Source: Oscarella lobularis (lineage: Eukaryota > Porifera > Homoscleromorpha > Homosclerophorida > Oscarellidae). Taken from it: a DNA stretch of 64,000 nt. Positions 41,307-50,902 of the stretch are shown here, in pieces. Position 1 is the stretch's first letter, and every line of letters starts with the position of its first letter. A model generated the notes under the pieces. The model was not told where the DNA came from and did not search any database. It saw only the letters and a program-made list of their open reading frames with translations. Both the position numbers and the translations under genes were made by a program. Where the stretch lies: assembly GCF_947507565.1 (NCBI RefSeq), contig NC_089176.1:3596001-3660000 (forward strand). The letters are read 5' to 3'.

Positions 41307-42420
41307 ATGTCGGCTGTCGAAGTTGAGTGCGTTCCGCTGCTTCGCTCAGAGAGCACCGAAACTTTTCCGTCGTCTCCTGGTGAGTGGCTGTATTCGCGCC
41401 TTTGCTATTCGCTCTTCGGCGATTCGTGGCAAGAACCTGGGGAGTTTCGTTAGATACGCTCTAACTATGTCGACGTAGAACTTCGTTTTGTGATTTGCAC
41501 ATTCGGTCGAAGCGCTACGATTACCGTTCGTTGTACTGTACTGGTTCGCGTGGCCGGCCGCTGACCGTGACGTCACGCAATCGTCACTTGCAGAGCCGTA
41601 TATAAAGAATAAATCTTTATATACGGCTCTGGTCACTTTTATCTCGTGATTTTGCTGGCCACGTGTCTATCTCCAGTAGAAATTAATTTTAATTAAATAG
41701 TAGAAGATGCACGTGACCATGACCTCTGTTGCATTCATAATTGGGTATCTTTTTGCTTTTGCAGATTCAGAGGCTGAGGATTATTTTGCGATACTTGACA
41801 ATCGAGAGGAATTGTATTCCAGTGGTAGCCAGCCCAAAGTCACCACAATACCGGCTCCTTTTGATTTCCATGAAGTTGCCAGCGATGAATTGCGGGGTCT
41901 TAAAGTGGAATACGTCAATCAGTGTCTTGTTGTCACAAGCATTCCAGGACGTGTTCGTCCAGCAGCTTTAGCGGAAATTATTCGTCAGCTAGGAAACTGG
42001 ATAAAAGATAAGAAGTTGCCCATCATCGTTGCACTCAATAAAGATGTCGAGTTGTCCTGTGAGGCAGTTTACCGACCCGACGTGTGCGCTCTTTTTGAAG
42101 AGGAGGAAGAGAAATTCCCGTGCATTGCGATTGAAGTATCTGTCTCCGAGTTGTTCGAGAAAGCGAAAGAGAGGTGCGATGAGTTTCTCAAGCTGGGCTC
42201 TCGGTTTGTTGCTATTTTCAATTTCGAAAGCACCGAGTCAGCATCTTTTTCATTTCATTCAAAATTGCGTGATCGTAAATGGCGCAAATCGGAAGGGCCG
42301 ACTATTGTTCCTGGCGCTGTTTTCAGTTGTGAAGAAGACTGTGTGCTAGATCGAAAAGAAATTGAGATAGATGCTACCCGCGCACTTCGAAAGAGGCCGC
42401 TTCGTCGTGAAGATGTTTAA
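41307..42420 (+). CDS. Small Uma2-like (PD-(D/E)XK-like) protein, intact copy
   Basis: Two exons: 41307-41379 (MSAVEVECVPLLRSESTETF) and 41765-42420, joined in phase 1 (G|AT gives Asp). An alternative reading starting within the intron (ATG at 41707) would give a signal-like N-terminus, but the splice borders and the same arrangement in the second copy favour the two-exon form. The core KVEYVNQCLVVTSIPGRV, then VYRPDVCALFEEEEE and FPCIAIEVSVSELFEKAKER, then CDEFLKLGSRFVAIFN resembles the bacterial Uma2/DUF820 pattern (RPDV...P.L.IEV.S...K...Y...G...Y...). The catalytic ExK is not intact (EVS). Function unknown. Confidence 0.6.
41591..41631. repeat. Hairpin with 18-bp arms in intron
   Basis: The left arm 41591-41608 (CAGAGCCGTATATAAAGA) is exactly reverse-complementary to 41614-41631, with a 5-base loop ATAAA. 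It lies inside the unusually long (385-base) intron of the Uma2-like gene. Confidence 0.95.
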
Positions 42421-42536
42421 TAAAATTTTAATAAAATTTATGTATTTATTTTGTTTCCGTTTTTTGAATAAACTCCCTCTTCTCTCCGGGTCCTACCTAG
42501 CCTTCAAACGCACGTTAGCTTGAGTTGCACTGAACT

Positions 42537-42657
42537 ATGAGCGACCAAATGATCGGGCCACCGGAGAATGCGCGCATTTGCGAGATTCGCTCGCTTGTAC
42601 AGCTCGTCCAAAATCGCGAGACGTTGCTGGAGGACCCGATGAGAGCTCACGTCCGAG
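42537..42657 (-). pseudogene. Methyltransferase fragment
   Basis: A minus-strand fragment of the NNMT/PNMT-type methyltransferase at 40,146-41,063, corresponding to residues about 34-75 (SSHRVLQQRLAILDELYKRA, then NLANARI). The glycine-rich SAM motif is broken and the rest of the fold is absent. The fragment is cut on its 5' side by the inverted-repeat insertion. Confidence 0.8.
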
Positions 42658-42658
42658 C

Positions 42659-43315
42659 AGGGATCTGTCACGAAAAAAAGTGTCCGGGTAAAAAAGTGTC
42701 CGGCCGGACACTTTTTTTCAGGAAAAAAATGTCCGGGTCTGAAAAAAAGTGTCCGGAACAGATTGTCATGGAAAAATGTGTCAGGGTAAAATCGTGTCCG
42801 GCCGGACCATATTTCCTGTGAAATGTCGTCCGGCCGGACACTATTTGCGACAAACGGCGGACCTCTGACTGACATACAGGCCCGGTAATACCTTCTGCGA
42901 GCTCGAAGTAGGCTTCGCGATCCGGCGTTGCCAGTCCAGCGATTTCTGTTCCACCGCTGATGTCCACGCATCGGCGTCGTTTCCTTATATCGCCTGGAGA
43001 AGTGTCCGTCCGGACACCTTTTTCCAGAAAAAAACAGTCCGGCCGGACGCTCGGACGGATTTCTCCAGCCCCAAATGCGTCTGACGGCACGGACGACATC
43101 ATACGAACACCGGCAGGTCCTTAGAAGGCCGGTCGCTTATAATACGCGTAGTAGCCAAGCTTAGAAAAACGGTTATCTGCTACCGGACGTTTTTTTTTAG
43201 ACCCGGTCACTTTTTTTCAGGAAAAAGTGTCCGGCCGGACGGTTTTTTCTGGAAAAAGTTGTCCGGCCGGACACTTTTTTACCCGGACACATTTTTCCAT
43301 GACAGATCACTGGTT
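42659..43315. mobile_element. MITE-like inverted-repeat element with GTCCGGCCGGAC palindromes
   Basis: A 657-bp insertion flanked by the 5-bp direct repeat CGAGC (42654-42658 and 43316-43320). The termini are inverted repeats of about 50 bp: the left end GATCTGTCACGAAAAAAAG, then GTGTCCGGGTAAAAAAGTG, matches the reverse complement of the right end with few mismatches. Inside are repeated GTGTCCGGCCGGACAC palindromes with poly-T/poly-A arms on both sides, and a unique centre (about 42,850-43,100). No transposase frame is present, so it is non-autonomous. The empty site can be read at 40,950-40,990 in the intact copy. Confidence 0.8.
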
Positions 43316-43523
43316 CGAGCCTTCTTCCAAAGAGTAGTATCGGTCGCAATAGGCGACCGGATCTTTGAACAACTCCGGCCCTCCCTTCTCCATATATCAA
43401 ACGCGCGTTCGACTCGGATATCCGCAAATGTTTTTTATTCAGGTAAATCAACTCTTGTGAGTGAGCGAGCTTACTAAGTAGTGCATGCCTGTATCATCTC
43501 TCTCTCTACTCTAAAGAGTTATT

Positions 43524-45021
43524 TTATGTAGGAAAATTGTCCAGCAAATGAACGTATTCACTATTGATATCCAGCTCACATTCCTGACAAGGAAATTCTT
43601 TGGTGAGAAAGGGTTCATACCTAAGAGAAAAGATAGAATATCAGTAGCCAACAAAAAGGCAAGTGAAATCACCAGTAGTTCACTGCCATATTTCTATGCT
43701 CCTTCTGATCGGGCGTCGATTGGACTTCGTGCCACCAAAACGCTGGCATGAAGAGAACGTCGCCCGCGTGGATCGTACACTCCATTCGCGCAACCTTGCC
43801 AAACTCAGGAAACCGTTTCAGATCAGGCTTTCGAATATCAATAGGCGACATCACCATCGAAGTACTATCCAGCAAAGTCTTTCGACGAAATGAAGCCGTC
43901 TGCCGATTAAACCCGAGCTTCGCCTCGGCTATGTGAGCTTCGTAGAGCCTCGTATTATTATACGGTTCGAACAACGTAACGTGTTTTGTCCCGCTGAGTT
44001 GACACAGGAGATTGTCGAACGGATCAAAGTGCAGCTTACCCAACGTATTCCCGTCACTCAGCCACATGTTGAGATGCCGTCTCTTGAGCACTCGCTTCAC
44101 AAACGCCATCTCGTCGATGTCGTTTTCCAACTCGGCCATGTACTCGCGTATGGACGAGTACTCGAGATAGGCCGAGACGTTATTGGTTCGATACGCATTG
44201 ACCTTACCAACGACGATATCGAGAAAATCCGAGAAGAGAATATCCATTGTCGCCGGCCGAACGACGACGAGATCAGGATAAAGTAGCTGTTCTAGAACGG
44301 TATCAGGCACGTGAAATTCGCCGTGATCTTCCCATCTCGACACGTCCTCGCATCCTTCGAACTCGCCGTGTGGTGCAACCTTGACGTGAATCTTTCTTTC
44401 GCCGAACGTTTCGCGTAGGTAATTGATTGTCCACTTATGCATTGCCGTCCAATTGGCGGCCGCTTTTTCGATAATGACCGGTTGAGAACGACTTAGATAT
44501 TCCGAGAAGAATTCTCCCGCCGTGACGGGCATCGATATGCGTTTGCATCGCTCTGACGGAAATTTGACCTCATAGAGATTGTCGAGAATTGCTTGTCGAG
44601 TTCGACCGATCCTGTTGAGTTCTCCCGTAGCTGTGCGAAACGTGCCACAGTGCTCGTTGATGAAGTGCACGAGAAGGGGCACCTGTAGTGGGCCTGTGTA
44701 CACTTTAGGCTTTGGTTTGGGTTGAAATGGCGCGAGCAAACAGGCTCTGTTCTGTTTGATTTTTGGATACACTGCTACATCATTATTAGACTCTGTTGAA
44801 GTTATGTCGGGTTCTAATAGGACGATTTTAATGTTGTTTTCGTGCCAATACGCGTCTTCGAGTTTTTGTAGCAGGGAAGTGATCTGATCGTCGGGGTTCG
44901 AGTCTCGAGAAGTTACCAGGCAGTTTCTTTCTATGAAACGTTGCAACTGAGAACGCGCAACCGTTTCTAGCGTGTCGCATTGCAAGGGATAGAGCAGGAA
45001 CAGTAGAAACAGGCGAGACAT
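43524..45021 (-). CDS. Secreted/ER JmjC-domain (cupin_8) oxygenase
   Basis: Fe(II)/2-oxoglutarate-dependent hydroxylase family. Start at 45021 with a signal peptide (MSRLFLLFLLYPLQC), so it acts in the secretory pathway or outside the cell. The JmjC/cupin core starts at about residue 190 (SMPVTAGEFFSEYLSRSQPV). The iron-binding HxD is in LGKLHFDPFDNLLCQLSGTK, and the distal His is in MPAFWWHEVQ. A 51-base intron (43,621-43,671) joins NYW to YEPFLTKEFPCQECELDINS and the final exon, ending LLDNFPT at 43524. The extra 180-residue N-terminal region is not recognised. Substrate unknown; the nearest known relatives by layout are JMJD7/JMJD8/TYW5-type proteins. Its ATG is 53 bp from the divergent Uma2-like copy 2. 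Confidence 0.82.
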
Positions 45022-45073
45022 GTAGGGACTAGAGCATAGGCTATCCGGGGAATTATTCTTTCGAAATCTGACG

Positions 45074-45872
45074 ATGTCGTCTCCTGGTGAGTGCCTCGCG
45101 GTCTCTCTTCGTCGAATAGTTGCACGCTTTTCCTTGCATGTATAGTATACGTCACCGGCTGTCCTAAAATCGTGATCTCTGCAGCGTTTTTTGCTTTTGC
45201 AGATTCGGTGGCTTGGGATCATTTTTTTGCGATATTCAGCAATGAAAAAGAATTGTGTTCCGACGGTAGCCAGACCAAAGTTACCAAAATACCGGCTCCT
45301 TTTGATTTCTACGAAAAATTATGTTTCGACACCGATGAATTAGAGACTTTCACATTCAAAGCAGAATACGTCGATCACTGTGTTGTTATCACAAGCGTTC
45401 CAAGAGGCATTCATTCGGTAGTTCCACTGGTGGTTGGTAGCCAGCTAAGGAACTGGGTCAAAAACAGGGATTTGCCCATAACTGTTTCATTGAATGAGAG
45501 TTCAAGTTGTCTTCCGAGACTGTTTGCCAACCGGACGTGTGCGCGTGTTTGGATGCAGCAGAATTTCCGTGCATTGTTATTGAAATAGTCGTCTCTGAGC
45601 CGCTGGAGGATGTGAAGGCGAAGTGTGATAGGTTTCTTAGGCGTGGTTCTGGGTTTGCTGCTGTTTTCAATTTTGAAAGCGCCGTGTCAGCATCTTTTTC
45701 ATATCATGCAAAATTCCGTGATGGTGAATGGTGGGAATTGGAAGGGCCAATTACTATTCCTGGCGCTGTTTTTGGCTGTGAAGCAGACTGTGTGCTGGAT
45801 CGAAAAGAAATTGAGGAAGATGCTACCCGCGCACTTCGAAAGAAGCCGCTGCCTCGTGAAGATTTGTCGTAA
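45074..45872 (+). pseudogene. Uma2-like gene, frameshifted second copy
   Basis: Paralogue of the gene at 41,307. Exon 1 is only 13 bases (ATGTCGTCTCCTG, 45074-45086) and joins at 45203 in the same phase as in the intact copy (DSVAWDHFFAIFSN). The frame is intact to about 45,495 (RNWVKNRDLPITVSLNE). One base is then missing relative to copy 1, so the downstream part (FKLSSETVCQPDVCACLDAA, FPCIVIEIVVSEPLEDVKAK) continues in another frame to the stop at 45870-45872. It is either a recent pseudogene or an assembly error; the rest of the sequence is well conserved. Confidence 0.75.
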
Positions 45873-46011
45873 AAACTTTTGGGTCTATTTGACTTTATCG
45901 TTGATTTTGCTTGCCTTTTGTGCGACGTCAATCTAGATCTAAATTTAGATATATGCAATGCAACCACGCCTCTCTCCTTCTGCCTTCAAACGCACGTTAG
46001 CTGACAGAGTG

Positions 46012-47838
46012 ATGGCAGTGGCACGGCGAGTCTCTTTCCCGGGAATGCTCTTTTACCACTACAACTCGGACAAGGGAAAAATCATCAGACCCGAGCGCGC
46101 CTGGTCCGTGCGCGACCTAAAGGAGGCGGTTCGCGAGAAAGAAAATCTGGACAAGAGCGAATCAGCTCGTCTCCGCGTCGTCTACCAGGGAAACGAACTA
46201 GGCGACAGGCAACTTCTCACCGTAAGCGATCGTCACCTCAGCATGCGTGCGAATCGACAAAAAAATGTCGACATTTCCGGAATCGCTGTTTTTCTCGCCC
46301 AGGATTGCAACTTTCAAGAGGCGAGCACGGTTCACATTCTCAAGAGCGGACGCCAGCGCGAAGGCTCTCAAGCGACGCGAGGTAGACCGGCCTATTCTAC
46401 TGTACTCGCGCGTGGCTTCGGAAGAAGTCTCTCCAACGCTTTGTTTATGAAATCTAGCTCGTCCTCAAACGCTGTTCCACGTTTATTGTTCCGATTGCAA
46501 GGCAATTGGCGAGGGGCGAGTTTTGGTGAAATGTTCCGGCTGCACTAAGGTGAGCCCCCCCTCCAGGCCCATCACAATGATATCACTCATCCGCTTCGAG
46601 ACCAAAATAATAATTGAATTTTTGCTATAATTGAATTTCTGACCATATCCCCCATAGCAAAGTTTTGTCGTGAAAGTGGGTCCCAAGTCGTGGGACGAGG
46701 TTTTCGTCAAGAAGATGACGTTCAAAGGCGACTGTCTCAACGAAACGTGCAAAGCGGAGACGCGCGAGGGCAAGGTCAGCTTCCATTGCGACGCACACAG
46801 GGGAGAAGAAGGCTCCAATCCACCCGAAGCGCTTCCCCTGCCGCTGATTCGTACAAACACAATTAAAGTCAAGTGTATGAAGTGTGATAAAGTCAGGTGA
46901 GCGTTTGAGAAATTTGAGATGCCGGGGGACTGACGTTCTTTTGACACAGCGATCCCGTTCTTGTTTTTCCTTGTCATGATCGTCATTCTCTCTGTATTCC
47001 TTGTCTTGAGATCTACGTGAACATGGCTCTGAACAGCAATACGTTTGTACAGCATCCCGAGTCGGAGATATACACGCTAGGCTGTCCAGGTACATACATG
47101 ATGTGCTTAGGTTAAGATCATAGTGCAATTCCTTCTCTTTAGCCAATTGCGCAGATTCTCTGATTCCTGAAACTCACTATTTCAAAGCAATTTCACTCGT
47201 ACGTCAGATGTAGTGTAGAAGAGGCGAGACCGTTAGCTACGCCACTCTACTCTAGTATGATCGATATAAGGAAATGACGACGAGGGATTTTGTACTGAAA
47301 GCGGGCGGCGTCATATGCGATTGCGGCGCTGCCATACTCTGTGCTCAGTTTGAAGTTAGTGAAGGTGCAACAGGAAATGATGAGGAGGAGGGGGACGGTG
47401 GGAAGAACGCTGAGGCGGCGGCGGTTGCTTCCAATGCAAAGCCGCCGCGTCGCCTGGCTCGAAAGATGAGTCTTCAATGTACAGAGTGCAAGGCAAGTGA
47501 AACCGGGGAAAGAGGAGTGAGGAGTCAAATGAGTGTTATATGTAGAAAGTGTTGTGTACGCGATGCAAGCGAGACTGGCATGGCGAAAGTGATTGCGACG
47601 GACCATTGGAGGAAGACAGACCCAAAGACGTATTAATTAATAATAACAATAACATGTACGATATTTAATTATTTATCTATAGGTGTTCGATATTGAGAAG
47701 AAGAGAGCCGAATCTGCTTGCTGGAAAAAGAGCGAGTTCGATCCGTTGCTTGACGCCGTTCACAAGGAGCTCAAGATATCAAAGGAAAAAGCCGTCAAAG
47801 CACACGGAAAGAAGAAATGGAAATGGTGGCCATTTTGA
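46012..47838 (+). CDS. Parkin-like protein (Ubl-RING0-RING1-IBR) apparently lacking RING2
   Basis: Homologue of the E3 ligase parkin. The ubiquitin-like domain (MLFYHYNSDKGKIIRPERAW; LRVVYQGNELGDRQLLTDCN) is followed by RING0 (LFHVYCSDCKAIGEGRVLVK, CSGC; FVVKVGPKSWDEVFV) and RING1 (IKVKCMKCDKVSDPVLVFPC, HDRHSLCIPCLEIYV, NTFVQHPESEIYTLGCPANC). The IBR follows (CDCGAAIL...SLQCTECKKVLCTRCKRDWH, GESDC). A repressor-element-like helix (VFDIEKKRAESACWKKSEFD) comes next, then KWKWWPF and a stop at 47836-47838. The RING2 with the catalytic cysteine, expected next, was not found downstream. The intron inside the IBR starts with GC. The N-terminal Met is not certain (45958 is also in frame). It is not called PRKN because the catalytic module is missing. 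Confidence 0.82.
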
Positions 47839-48978
47839 AAGTAAATGACAAAGAGTATCCATCTTCTTTAGAATGATACATCTCTCTTTTTCTACAGAAT
47901 TGACTTGCTTTAGTATCTTTTTCTTTTTTCCCCCTGAGGAGGTTTCTGTGTATCTTGCTGTTTTTTCTTTGCAAATTCCTTACGTGGGATTAGTGCATCA
48001 TATTTTGCTATTACTTCATATCAAGAGGACTGCAAAACCTCAGCTATACTATTACGTTTTTTTCAACTTTTTCTCCCTGTACTGCTTTTATGCTCGCGAT
48101 TTTTTGTTCTCTCATTCACCTGTAATAGGATTTCGTGTCGATTGCACCGGTCTATGGGGTTGCGCACTGGCGAACGATCCACTGTGAACAGACTGGTATT
48201 GAGTAGTAAACAGTCTCTGCAGAAAGGCAAAAACATTTGAATTTTTAGTTTTGGATTTTTCTACTGACGTCATCTGTGTGCTGAGTTGATGCTATCATTT
48301 TTTCACCGGCCATTTGTTGCCTTGAGAGTTCACTGGCTTGGGTAAATACCGAGGCGGTCTAATAATATGTTTTATTTATCGTTTAGTAATTGATTTATAT
48401 TTTTAACCTGTGATAGGTCTCTTTGTGGAAAGTCAGTCTGAGCTTTCGTATGATACTCAGTCATACTAGCACCGCCCACGACGGCAAAGTGACCGGTATG
48501 TTGCGAGGGAAAGGGGCGTTGTCTTTCCGGCGCCGGTAGATCGTTTTTTCCGGAATGAGACTGTCAAAAAACTCAGCTGTGCAACTTCTGGGTGGGTTAG
48601 ATTACATAGCGCGAGCACTTGCGATGTAGTGGATTTGTATGCGTTTAGATCGGCTTCTTTGGTCGGCGCGCACAGCTGTAGCGACGTTTCGTGCATGTGT
48701 CGCGTGCCTCGCGGTCCCGCCGCGTACGGCTCTTGTTTACGCGTCGCTTCGCCCGAGTTGTTTATCACTGTTATGTGCTCGGCTCTGTTCGTCAGAACGG
48801 TTGCCGTACTCACTCCCTGGCCCCGCCACAAATCCGCCATCGATTCGTGTACACCGCGGACTGCACTGCGGTTGCCAAGGGTTGCCAAGTTGCTAAAGAA
48901 TGTATTATTCGGGAAATCGACAGCTTGCGATTGCCCGTACGCGAGCGGTCGTACACTTTCCTGCTTTGTAGGAAAGAA
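47839..48978. other. 1.1-kb stretch, no gene supported
   Basis: Follows the parkin-like stop. A 104-codon hydrophobic frame (47,873-48,187) and frames near 48.6-48.9 kb have no recognisable domains. The T-rich first part is probably 3' UTR; the GC-richer end may be the promoter of the next gene. No RING2-like cysteine pattern was seen here. Confidence 0.5.
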
Positions 48979-50834
48979 ATGAATCCACGGAGCGCACATT
49001 CAGCCCAGTCGTTTACTAGTCTGTCTAAAGCAACGCTGCTCTCAGGTGAGGCCTCCTAGTGTTACAAAGACAAGTTCAGCGAGCGTCCACTTGTTTTCAG
49101 AGTCCCACGCTCTTCTGAACCTCATTCAACGCGATGAACCCGGCAACAGGGAACTCGTCGAGCTTCCATTCGTCACATCCGACAAGTCCAAATCGATATC
49201 CGACCTTCAGGCGCTCGTCCAATCCACATTCTCCATTCCAACATGTGACCAACGCTGGCAATATCACGGCCAGCACTTGAACGGCGACGAGACGCTACGC
49301 TCGCTCTATTTTCGCTCGGGCGACACATTCACTATCGTCTATTTGGAACGAGCGGACATAGCAAAATGTGACGAGCTAATTCACGTCATACAGACATTCA
49401 ACGACGCCGAGAATTTGACGGCGGATCTGTGGAAATCGACGTATCGTTTAGTCGAGAAAATAACATTTGAAGTTTTTCTTCCGTGGCGCTCGGCGAAGAC
49501 GTTGGCCAATCGGCATTATTTTTATCAGCAGGGCGGAATTGACGCCTTCTTTCGTCTCTACGAAGGCGTGCAATCGAGGAAACGCGTAGCACCGGCGTCG
49601 CCATCGCTGCCGTCGCCGAATTCGCCAATTGCGCCGACGTCCAGTTTCTATTCGGACTTTTTGGAGATTGCGTGTCTCGAATTGATGTGGAATTTCTCCG
49701 AGACGGCGCCGGATCGGCAATTGATTATGAGTCGCGGTGGACTCGAGATGGCGCTTCAGGCGCTCGTCGATTCCGTGGACATCGACTGGATTTCCTCGAC
49801 GGGAAAGTACGAGGCGTCCTTTCGTCCTATAGCCGAAGTTGCAGTTGGCTGCGTTGTTCAGTAAGTGAGAGGGTCTGGGGGAGATTAAATATTTTTTATT
49901 GTTAAAGGTACGTTGAGTATCGAGAGGCTCAGCTGATTACGGCGAAGAATTCTCGTGCCATTCAGTGTCTTCTCGTCATGGTCGGTGGCTTGGGATCGAT
50001 GGAGTGGGAAGACGGCGGCAATCTGTACAGTTGTCAAGTGGCTGCCAATACGCTCTTCTGTTGCTCCTGCTGCGCCGAAACCCACTCGTATTTTTTGTCT
50101 AATGAGTCCGTTCATGAGCTGCTATCGGGCGACTTTGATTTTGATGATCTCGCTATTCGGTACCGTGGTGATTACGACTTAACTCTAACTGTCGTTTTTA
50201 TTATTATCGTTTAGGTATTTTGTGTCCGGATTTGTCGCCAATCTTCGCGCGTCGCCGCTGCGTCAACTCGCCGACGACGTAGCGTCGAAAATCGACGTCA
50301 AAATAGCGGACATGATATTGAATCGCGTTCGACCGGCCGAAGTGAGCGCTTGGGAGCAATCTCACACGTACGTATGGGTGACCATGTTGCCCTTTCTCGA
50401 TTTGGCTTTCAAATCGGGACGCCGTCTCGATCGACTCTCGTCCCACTGTCGCAAACTCGCGAACATTGACGCCGTCGCCATGACGACGAGCATCGGCTCG
50501 CCGACGACGCAATCCCTCGGCGTCTTTTGCATCGATCATCTAACGATGGTCGAGGAGAATAGAGGGGTTTTCGTTGAAGAGCGGCTCGTCGATTATTTAT
50601 TCTGTTTGCGCTGGAGCTGTCAGAGCGAGTCGGTTCGACGTCAAGTGGACGGCCTTTTGCAGCGATTTGGAAAAACGGCTTTCGTTACGCCGCCGACACT
50701 CAGGATTATGTGCGCGTCCGTTTTGGCTTCCTACGTCGGTTTGCCTCCTATAGTGACTCTTGTACGAAAGTAGCTTCCTGTATGACATTGTGTTTTGTGT
50801 GCTTAGATCGCGATTTCTACTTGAGAGAACTTGA
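48979..50834 (+). CDS. Ubiquitin-like plus armadillo-like helical protein
   Basis: I do not recognise the gene. Exon 1 (MNPRSAHSAQSFTSLSKATL, ATG 48979) joins in phase to ESHALLNLIQRDEPGN. Residues about 45-110 look like a ubiquitin-like fold (DLQALVQSTFSIPTCDQRWQ, YHGQHLNGDETLRSLYFRSG). The remainder is helical with armadillo-like repeats (LEIACLELMWNFSETAPDRQ, LIMSRGGLEMALQALVDS; RLVDYLFCLRWSCQSESVRR). A disordered proline/serine segment lies at about residues 185-200. The last exon is uncertain: donor AA|gtagct gives an end at 50834, while another reading would end near 50865. The Ubl-like start resembles the E-cap organisation of scaffold proteins, but no function is assigned. Confidence 0.6.
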
Positions 50835-50902
50835 AGAGCGCGACAAAGTGGTGCTAGACTGGTGAGTCTCTTTCAAGTTAGAGAAAAATATCAATTCGTT
50901 CG

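Larger units (their letters stand above)
42492..43550. repeat. Second copy of methyltransferase 5' region, split by an insertion
   Basis: 42,540-42,658 and 43,316-43,550 are together near-identical to 40,850-41,215, which is the 5' part and upstream flank of the intact methyltransferase. The coding relic (minus strand, DVSSHRVLQQRLAILDELYK) is truncated and not expressible as a full enzyme. A 657-bp element interrupts it. The marker GCCTTCAAACGCACGTTAGC at about 42,500 recurs at about 45,980, defining the unit boundary. Confidence 0.85.

Noticed and set aside
42659..43315. CRISPR-like array (regular GTCCGGCCGGAC units)
   Set aside because: Units are palindromic with homopolymer arms and uneven spacing, and the genome is animal; terminal inverted repeats and a target duplication fit a DNA element instead.
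43560..43672. Suspected frameshift in the last JmjC exon
   Set aside because: On re-reading the bases (GAACCCTTTCTCACC) the exon joins in frame as YEPFLTKEFPCQECELD, so the gene is intact.
47873..48187. Hydrophobic 104-codon frame after the parkin-like gene
   Set aside because: T-rich sequence produces hydrophobic codons by composition; it looks like 3' UTR and contains no RING2 pattern.
48466..48999. 177-codon minus frame
   Set aside because: It overlaps the promoter and first exon of the ubiquitin-like/armadillo gene and shows no domain; treated as chance.
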